From Hysterangium stoloniferum (taxonomy: Eukaryota > Basidiomycota > Agaricomycetes > Hysterangiales > Hysterangiaceae): DNA of 64,000 bases. The stretch lies in assembly GCA_015178975.1 (NCBI GenBank), contig WHVD01000072.1, positions 371,135-435,134 on the forward strand, read 5' to 3'. Below, one piece after another: positions 56,541-64,000 of this stretch; the first letter of the stretch is position 1; each line of letters starts with the position of its first letter. The position numbers and the translations under genes were made by a program. Below the pieces are notes generated by a model. It saw only the letters and a program-made list of their open reading frames with translations. It did no database searches and was not told the DNA's origin.

Positions 56541-56808
56541 AATCAATTTAAAGCACTAATGCACTTATGGTGCAGTGACAAAGCCATGCCATATTATGAC
56601 TACTATGTAAATTGACACATACTCTTCCATTCCAATGATTTCATGCCAGACTTAGGGCTGTATATCTCCTGATGGCCTACCTTTTGAGGATTTTCCTACA
56701 TATATGTCTCTATTTCAAGACCTACTGAAGCACTCATGGCATATACAGCATAGCCAGGTACTGCCATTCCTTGCTATAGATGTTGACAAAGAAGCTATTG
56801 GATGTCTT
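56541..56808. other. Unassigned stretch, left part of a region split by the LTR
   Basis: No known gene. The sequence on both sides of the following LTR may once have formed one frame (57378-57560 is open on plus, with LEYKIFETPTAARPA), but I do not recognise it. Confidence 0.35.
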
Positions 56809-57372
56809 TGTTAAGTGCCGTGTCGGGAACTTATTCCGGAACTATCGGAAAGTCACCGGGAAGTCGGAAACTCGTGGATAGGGTCAGGACGTCGGCTTCA
56901 GCTTATGTGCTGCGCCTCTACGCAAACGCTCAATGTCCTTAATTTTGGAAGTAAAACTTACAACGGAAGATATGGATATTCAGAGTTCCAAAGAGTTCCG
57001 AATATGGAGCGTACAGAAAGACGGGAGGAGGAATAAGAAACTAAGTCGATATCAGATCTAAGGTAAAGTACAAATTCGCGGAAACTAATATAAGTCTACT
57101 CATTATTGTACTACAAACTAAGACCATAATAAGATGGAAACGGAAGTGTGTTTAAACGGAAATACAATAAGACATAATAGGGAGACAATATTCCGAAACG
57201 GGAATACAACAAACAAACGAGTGAATACTTGTCAACGGACAAATTACCAAATGCGGAACAAACGAAGAACGCAGATGATACGGTAACTGTGATGTTCCGT
57301 AGTCGGAGGTCGGAGGTTGGGAGTCGGAGATCGGAAGTCGGATATTGAAACATCCGGGAACGGGTCGTAACA
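56809..57372 (-). repeat. Solo LTR-B, minus orientation
   Basis: 564 bp, TGTTAAGTGC...GTCGTAACA on plus, flanked by GTCTT at 56804-56808 and 57373-57377. It contains the conserved LTR block at 56887-56922. It is rich in CpG compared with the other LTR-B copies, hence probably younger. It is the reference copy used to recognise the decayed ones at 10831 and 24150. Confidence 0.92.
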
Positions 57373-57639
57373 GTCTTGAATATAAAATATTTGAGACTCC
57401 AACAGCAGCAAGGCCTGCTAGCTTTCAACAATGGGGATTAGATGCAGGTAATCACCTGCATAAATGGAGTCTATATCCTTTTATTCCCTACTCTTGGAAT
57501 GCAGGTGATCTTCTGAAGCAGAGGAGACTGAATATCAGGTATTGTACTATTATCAATTTCAAAATTTGATATAGATTATACTCATACATTTATACAGCAT
57601 TGGCCAGAATTAAGTGAAGGCAGTGAACCAGACAGGAGG

Positions 57640-57971
57640 ATGGTCACAACTTCAATATACAATATTTTACACAAAAATCCTCATATTTTAAGTGAGACTA
57701 TTTTTTTTGGTTTTGACTACATATTTTATGAGTTTATATTACATTACCTCCAAAATTTTACGTTTAAGACTTGTATGCTCATACACAAATGTCATGGTTT
57801 AAAAAAGCTTATTTTGATTATGACTTAAATTTTGGGATAGGAGGTATTCCCTGGTATATACATGTATGTGACTTTTCAAAAATGGTTAATATAATTTAAC
57901 TTTATTTTAACCAGAACTACATATCTGGCCTACCAATCTATGTTGTGGAATTTATTCCAAAAGGATAATCT
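57640..57971. repeat. Rep-C copy
   Basis: Begins GGAGGATGGTCACAACTT and ends TTCCAAAAGGATAATCT; similar to about 24343-24770. In both places it touches an LTR-B sequence. It is AT-rich and non-coding. Confidence 0.6.
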
Positions 57972-58370
57972 TGTTAAGTTCTGGATCTCGGGGCAGAATT
58001 CCCAGTGGATATTCTGGATACTTTCCAGAAATATGTCCACAGAGTTTCTGGGGATTAGTTCAGGAGTATTGGAATATTACCAGAGTACAAGTTGGACTTG
58101 GCTTCAGCTTATGTGCTGCGCCCTTGTGTACTCACTCAGGTGTCCATATTTCAGAGGGCAGATATATACCAGAGTGTTTATGGATACTCAGAGTTCCTGG
58201 GGGCTCCAGATGTCTGGAGTCTGGAGAGTTCCAGATATCAAGTGTACAGAAAGATGGAAGGGATAGGACATCAAGTTGAGATACAAACTAATTTGAGATT
58301 AAAACTGGAGTGTACATGACTATGGAAGACTATATAGTTGTTCCAATGATTGTACTAAGTATAATAAAAC
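57972..58370 (-). repeat. LTR-B fragment, minus orientation
   Basis: Starts TGTTAAGTTCTGG and resembles the reverse complement of 24950-25290 and part of 56809-57372, with the conserved block at 58093-58128. The far end has diverged or is lost after about 58370. Confidence 0.75.
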
Positions 58371-58527
58371 CTATTTGGAACTGTTTCCAAACTAAGTATG
58401 GAGGTTGTCTGTAATCATTATAATATCAGATGTTTACTGGTAAAATTTATATTTCTACAAAACTCCATCTTTAAATAATGATATATCCTCTGAGACTATT
58501 ATATTGTTAACCACCAACCATAAGAAA

Positions 58528-58989
58528 TGTTATGACTGGAATTCCCGCCGGACTCTGGGCACTAACTTATACACACCCATGCCCTACACACACCAATTGT
58601 CAGTTTACCGGATTTCCTGCTGGACTCTGTACGTCAGACTTGTCCACATTCGACTTTGTTACATTGTGTATCAGTCACTAGAATACCCACCAGACTCCAT
58701 CCCTGTCTATGTCCAACTCTGTCCCATGCATCAGTCACCAGACCCCCACTTGGAAAACCCATCATCCTTCTAACTGAGCCCCATTCCCATTTTAGTCAAA
58801 TGACCTGTCACAATTTGAACTCCACTCCCACTCTGTTCCCATTATGGTTTATGACCTGTCACAATTTGGACATTGCTCCATTCCGTCCCGTTCCTAACAC
58901 CAAGTTTGGTGTTTACTTACCTCATTTTATGTTTGCTAGTTTCGTTTTCATTATTACTGGATTTGGTATGTTATTCATTCCACAGTCTA
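58528..58989 (+). repeat. LTR-A fragment cut at its TATA box
   Basis: Follows the LTR-A sequence of the gypsy element from TGTTATGACTGG to CCACAGTCTATA, with CpG decay and a small gap near the start. It then breaks off exactly where the TATA box TATATAA should continue. A mariner relic begins there. Confidence 0.85.
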
Positions 58990-59695
58990 TAATGATTTTT
59001 TGACCATCTATTATTTTGACAGAAAAGCTACTATTTCAGTAAAAATATAAGTCTAAACCACTTGTGAGAATAATAAATATGTATGTCATATGACTTGTTT
59101 ACATCTGTTTGACATGTTGACAGTTGGTTCAACCACTCCTGAGTCTTTACCACCTCCATGAAAGCTATTTCTGGTACTCAGCACTTTACTATTATCTTTA
59201 TTCTTCAAGAGGGGTATTCCTACACTCAAATCCAGACTAAAACTGATTTAGGAAGGGCTACAATCAGCAGGATCAAGGCTGAAGTGCTTGCAGATAAAGA
59301 AAACAACCTAGCTGGCCATCCTTCTAAGCTTACTACTTATAATAAACAGTCAATTGTCCATTAAATTAGCTCTGGAAACCTTGACAATGCTGTTCAAGCT
59401 ACCCAATTCATTAATTCTCTCATCTCCAACTCTGTCACTTCCCAAACTGTCAGGAATGTACTCAAGAAAAATAGTCTTTACTCTGCAATAAAGAAGAAAG
59501 TATCCATGTTGAAGAAGACTCATCATCAAAAGTGACTTGAGTTTGCTTAGTACCATGAAAACTGGACTGTGGAGACTTCAAAAGGGTGTTGTAGACAGAT
59601 GAGACTAAGATTAACTGAATTGGATCTGATGGAAAGGTGTATGATTGGAAAGAATGGGGGAAACCAACAAGCCTGGGAAACCTTGCTACACTGCA
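58990..59695 (+). pseudogene. Tc1/mariner transposase relic
   Basis: From 59158 a frame reads like the Tc1 N-terminal helix-turn-helix: EGYSYTQIQTKTDLGRATIS, then GHPSKLTTYNKQSIVH. After a stop at about 59364 it goes on with SGNLDNAVQATQFINS, VTSQTVRNVLKKN, KKTHHQK, LEFAQYHENWTVE-like sequence. A shifted frame then holds TDETKIN and IGSDGKVYDWKEWGKP, containing the first catalytic Asp. The rest of the DDE domain is missing because the Helitron sequence begins. The 5' end lies in a TA of the LTR-A TATA box, the target used by Tc1/mariner elements. No active product. Confidence 0.82.
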
Positions 59696-59720
59696 GGGCG
59701 GTCACTTTGTGACCTGCCCC
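59696..59720 (-). terminator. Hairpin at the probable Helitron 3' end
   Basis: On minus, GGGCAGGTCACAAAGTGACC is followed by GCCC: a six-bp stem GGTCAC/GTGACC with an AAA loop, extended by GGGC/GCCC past one bulged A. Helitrons end with a short hairpin shortly before a CTRR terminus; I could not fix the CTRR, since CTGCAG follows. Confidence 0.4.
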
Positions 59721-59726
59721 ACAACT

Positions 59727-61044
59727 TCACTGTGGGCTCCAGCTTGTTGGGGGGTGAATTTTTATCCTATTCCAACTTCTTCCCCTTGAAAGTCCCACAT
59801 ACAATTCCCATGTCCAAAACACTGCCATTCTCAAATCTATTCCTACCACTTTCAAAGACTGTCCCTGTGACTTGTTAATCATCATTGCAAATGCCAACCA
59901 CACTGGAAAGTGAATACAATGGAGTTTAAATGGCAGTTGATCATCATTTGTAATTATTTTGATCCATGAAAGAAATGCCAGTTTCCCAGTACATGGTCCA
60001 GTTAGAATCTGCACTTGAAGCAAATGATTTTCCATTTTCACCAGTCACAATTGTGTCCCATTGAAAAGCCCCCTCTGTGGGTCTATGTTCCGTAACAGCA
60101 TCAAAGGTACTCCTGGCTTCACCTCAAGTCAACTCAGTGAGATTCCACCAAAATTCAGGCTGTTCAAATACTCTACAGGATAAATCTCTGTCTCACTGTC
60201 TCCCTCTGCAGTATCAGCACTGTGGTACACACAACTCTCTCTAGGGAATTTATTCAGAAGTTCTGAATTAATCTCATCTACTTCTGAATTCCTTGGACAC
60301 AGAATTGCCCAGTCTAAGAAGTCTTCATCTTGCCAATCTCTTTGGTCTCTATCCACATGGATATCTGGATATATCTCAGCAATTAGATCAGACATTTCTG
60401 GGCCACAGATCATATGAGGAGGGATATCCATTGTATGATCCAAAGGTAAATCCTTTCCATGGCCTATATCCAATAGCCACTGAGCAAACTGTTGACTGTC
60501 TGGATCATCCTGGGTCCACCCACATATTCCTTTTCAAGAACAGTACCTTGATATGCTTCCACAGTTCTGATTTCTGGATACATTGTCCAATGATCTGTTC
60601 TTTTGAACCCTTGGGTACAACAGGCAAAGTCTGCTGGAAGTCACCTCCCCAGGCCACAGGAATCCCTCCAAAGGGAAGATCCTCCTTGTCTAATAAATCT
60701 CTCAGGGTTCTGTCAACTGCCTCACATGTGAAACATGACTGCATTGGAATTTCATCCCAGATAATCAGTCAGACCTTCTTCATAAGCTCTGCTTTTTCTG
60801 AATCCTTTTTGATATGACATAGAGCATCCCTCTCACAGGGAACAGGGATTGAAAATGTGCTGTGAGAAGTCTGACCACCCTTGGGAATCATTGATGCAAT
60901 TCCAGAAGATGCCACACAAAGCACAATGTAGCCCTTGGCATGACATGCATGTGCCAGAGTATTCCATACAAAGGACTTGCCAGTGCCACCTGGACCATTC
61001 ACAAAAAACAATTTGCCCTGCTGCTCCTCATCCACTGCCTTCAT
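59727..61044 (-). pseudogene. Helitron PIF1-type helicase, broken
   Basis: Minus-strand motifs in order: Walker A NGPGGTGKSFVWNTL (about 60990-60950), VASSGIASMIPKGGQTSHSTF, then a TGA before IIWDEIPMQ (Walker B, about 60755), GGIPVAWGGDFQQTLPVVPKG and WAILCPRNSEVDEINS. Near the end are LTGPCTGKLAFLSWIKI, FPVWLAFAMMINKSQGQSL and LYVGLSRGRSW. This is the superfamily 1B order (motifs I, II, III, V, VI). Stops and shifts lie at about 60768, 60505-60473, 60129 and 60040. The helicase would unwind DNA during rolling-circle transposition. Confidence 0.92.
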
Positions 61045-62853
61045 GATAGCCTCAAAGGCAGCTCATTGTGCAGGATTGCACTTTTCAAGATTGGCTTGGG
61101 CACTGGCATACTCAATATCAACATCATAATCTGACTGCTCCATATGAGACGGTTGCCAATAATCCCATCCCAAACATCAGTGCAGTTTGGCATGGTTGCA
61201 TAGTGGAGGATCTTATCAATCTCATAGAGACCAAAGTCATAAATGCTGTTTGGTGATGGATTGAGAATGCCATGTTCTTGCAGAAGTATAAACTTCAAAT
61301 CATCACAAAGAAATACTTTAAAGTCATTCCAGAGTTCATGGGGTTGTGCAGGGGAGGACATGGTCAAAATGATAGCAAACAATCTGTGAATTTGAAACCC
61401 AGACTCTATGCGACTGGCTTCTGTAAGACACATGTGCCACTGGCAATCATCTTCAAGCAAACCACATGTAACACAGGCTTGTTGAAATGTGGGATAAGTC
61501 TCACCCTGAAAGGTCCTGAGCTGTTCAAATGAGGTGGCACCTTTGACAACAGTGAGCAATGTACAGAGGTGGAATCTTTCTCCACTGGCAATATTAACAA
61601 AAATTAATATGCCCTATGGAAAAGCCATGTTGACGTGGCTTCCATGATTTAGTCTTGGGTACAAATGTGAAATACTCAGGAAAGTCCATATACAATGTAT
61701 CCTTGGCATGCTGTCCATTATATCCAATGAGATCCTTAGCATTAGCCTCAAAATAAGCCATGAGAGTTGTCCCTGAATGCTCTGCCCTTTGCAAAGCCTC
61801 ATCAGGACCTTGATCACCATCAGAAACTACAGTGTTTTCCCCAGGGAGATGGACACGAAGTGCCATTACTGCAGGAACCTGGGTGTGGAGTTCATTGTGC
61901 ATTAATTGCCAGACAGACTCATGTACACTGACATAATGTGCATCAAGGTACTGTTGAATCTCATCTGGTGTTGTTCCAAATTCCATAGTTGTATGATCAT
62001 GGCCCTTGTAACAATATTTATGCATGTACTTCATTGACCTATTAGTAAAGGTCAACTCCACATTGATGTGGCATTCAAAGGTGAGAATCAAAATAGGGGA
62101 GTAAGGGACAACATGTCTGTTGTCATATGTAAACTTGGGAGTTTCATAAACCCTTCCATTGTTAGGGTGACGGCATGTTGGATAGCCTTTCTCATTGACA
62201 ATAGTGGCTTCACACCACTCCTTTGGATAGTGTTTACTACATTTCTTATCTACCATACAGGCAGCATTTGGATGATCAGTTCCACAGGGACCATTCGTCA
62301 TGAGTTGTCCTACTAAATTAAATAGTCTGGGATGTGTTTCAGGATCTGGAAAACAGGCAGAAACCATTGAGTCGACATCTTCTGGTGTCCTTGGCTTATT
62401 CTGGTCATCAAACCATATGAGGCAGTGCATGTGTGGAAGACCACACTTTTGGAATTCAATAACATGGATATGAGCTACTGTTCTACCAAAGATGTGATCT
62501 TCTGTGATCATCTTGAGCAACTTAGCCTTCTTGGCAGCAAAGACATGGGACACCAAATCAGGCCGATCAGCAGGGGTCTGGCCAGGAAGCAATTCACGGG
62601 TGACCTCCTCCAAATTGGGATTGGCAGTCATAGTGATGAAGCAGTTGGCATTTCCATACTTGCATGCAATTGCAAATAAATTCTGTAGACTTTGGCTCAT
62701 ATCCCTTGAACCCCCAGCAAATGAAGAAGGTAGTATCACCCTCCGACCAATATTATTAGCATCTGTATTGACATCCTGATTTGTACATGCATCAACCATG
62801 TGGTTGTAGAGTTCTGCACATAACCTTGGTTGATTATCCCTCAGAAATCTCAA
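61041..62853 (-). pseudogene. Helitron Rep (HUH nuclease) and linker region, partly open
   Basis: An open frame from 62853 to 61594 (419 codons) covers the Rep domain. It has FITMTANPNLEEV, the HUH motif in GLPHMHCLIWF (H-M-H), a Cys/His part CMVDKKCSKHYPKEWC, and the tyrosine region MKYMHKYCYKGHDHT, where the nicking tyrosine is expected. After a stop, 61559-61041 continues with LTVVKGATSFEQLRTFQ, MCLTEASRIESGF and YDFGLYEIDKIL up to the helicase. Rep cuts and rejoins the single strand. The domain itself is the best preserved piece of the element. Confidence 0.92.
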
Positions 62854-63886
62854 TCTGTGCTACTCTGTTATGGCCCAGGCATTGACAATATACTGCTGGA
62901 ATAGCTTTTGTGCATAAAAAATGGTCATGGCTTCATTTGCTCTGGGAAATAGGCAATAGGCATAATATTCACATTGGGTCACTTTATGACTTTTATCTTC
63001 ATCTTCACCTTCTTCATCCTACTGTCCATGCTGGGGCTGCCAATTTTGATTTGTATAGGGAATGTCCCATGACCAACCACGCTCACCCCTGGGGAAGAGC
63101 ATGACATAATGAAGGGGTGTATAAATGGCTTGTGCATCTGCACATGATGGAACTGGCCACCCTTCTCTGAACAATAATATCCCTTGGATCACCATGACCT
63201 GTATCACCCTCTCCAGGGAGAATGACTGCAAGTTCATCACCAGTTGGAAGGTTGTACCATTGTGGATCATTAAAAGCCCTGTAGCTCAGTCTAACATGCA
63301 ACCTTGGAGTCTCTGCCTGTATCCTCAATTGTTCATGTGCCTGGTGACAGAGTTCTATAAAGGGATTATATTGCTCCATCATATCCTGGAGATCAGAAAA
63401 GGTTTGGTTGTTCAAGTTTTGATTTGCCCTGTGATTCTGCCTTTGCTGCAATGCCTGCCTCAGTCCATTCTCCTCTGCCAATGCAGGATCATGGATGTAA
63501 AGCTGAGCATAACGATGTGATACACCTTCTGTGTAAGGAATCAAGGCACCATGCTGGTGATACAATTCACCATGTATTTTGAAGACATATGGGCCACCAC
63601 CACCTTGCAAGACAGACTCATCCAAATTGACACCAAGTGATGTAAATGCAAATGCATTATTATATGCCCGAATATTTTTCCAAAATTCTTTGCCATTGTC
63701 TGTATTATCCTCAAGGAGGGACCTTAAAGTGTGAGGGACTGGCTCAAGTATTGGGAGGGCCACCTTTCCTTGTTTGCAACACTTGCCAAATTTTGGATGG
63801 ATCTTAGAACTATGTGAGAGATGCTCATCTATCCAGTGAAATGCTCCACCGTCTGGACACTGTATATTCATATGTCCCCAAGTCAT
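62854..63886 (-). pseudogene. Helitron helicase-like N-terminal domain, broken
   Basis: The frame 63886-63083 (267 codons) includes HWIDEHLSHSSKIHPKFGKC, then RAYNNAFAFTSLGV, PYVFKIHGELYHQHGALIP, QLYIHDPALAEENGL and an ending that shifts at about 63150. A second frame supplies DAQAIYTPLHYVMLFPRGE, and then DEEGEDEDKSHKVTQ and LFQQYIVNAWAITE lead to the Rep part. Upstream of 63886 a Pro-rich leader (PAAMPLPPPPVAQLP) runs to the window edge, one frame off. This domain always precedes Rep in Helitron proteins of fungi; its exact job is not known. Confidence 0.85.
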
Positions 63887-64000
63887 GTCTTGGAAACTTG
63901 TCCTCTACAACTGGCTGCCGTCCAATGGGTAATTGTGCAACAGGAGGTGGAGGTAGAGGCATGGCTGCAGGCTGTGGAATTACTGGAGGTGGGAGAATTA

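Larger units (their letters stand above)
59696..64000 (-). mobile_element. Helitron, decayed, runs off the right edge
   Basis: Reading leftward from the window edge: a leader region, a helitron helicase-like N-terminal domain, the Rep (HUH) domain and a PIF1-type helicase. All are on the minus strand with many frame breaks. The end near 59696-59720 has a strong hairpin in the position of the Helitron 3' terminus. CpG is almost absent over the whole length, and several breaks are TGA codons. Helitrons move by rolling-circle replication with Rep nicking and helicase unwinding. The 5' end is outside the window. Confidence 0.9.

Overview
The window looks like a chromosome segment of a basidiomycete fungus. 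The genes are short and split by 48-77 bp GT-AG introns. They include a tandem family of BTB/POZ proteins, an SRRM1-like splicing factor with a PWI domain and long RS tail, an Erv25-type p24 protein and a fungal gluconokinase. A Tf1/sushi-like chromodomain Ty3/gypsy element, Helitron, Ty1/copia and Tc1/mariner relics fill the rest. The style of the gag protein and of the BTB family suggests Agaricomycetes, possibly Rhizoctonia/Ceratobasidiaceae; that placement comes from memory of such sequences, not from a search.

Layout. 1-5.8 kb holds no recognisable gene, apart from a local duplication (1.85-2.5 kb) and a tRNA-like sequence on the minus strand. 5.8-25.3 kb is a nested transposon block. 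In it are a Ty1/copia relic with intact LTR borders (5808-10825), two solo gypsy LTRs inserted into that relic in opposite orientation almost at the same base, further LTR pieces, and a 10.8 kb Ty3/gypsy element (13145-23983). The gypsy element sits inside a 12-bp minisatellite and is itself split by two more LTR-like insertions. It also carries a spliced-looking antisense reading frame.

25.6-56.1 kb is the gene-bearing part. It holds gluconokinase, a P450 relic, two paralogous single-pass membrane proteins, nine BTB loci (three on plus, six on minus; one a pseudogene), and the divergent SRRM1-like/ERV25 pair. Exon joins were worked out by hand; most sums are divisible by three and paralogues share exon sizes and phases. 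56.1-64 kb returns to repeats: a foldback element, LTR pieces, a mariner relic inserted in the TATA box of a gypsy LTR, and a long decayed Helitron that cuts the mariner and runs off the right edge.

The main points of interest are an 11-nt perfect match between the predicted 5' end of the gypsy transcript and the sequence just after the 5' LTR (Tf1-style self-priming), a roughly 33-nt block shared by LTRs of different families, the antisense gene in the gypsy 3' region, and unusual introns in the BTB cluster.
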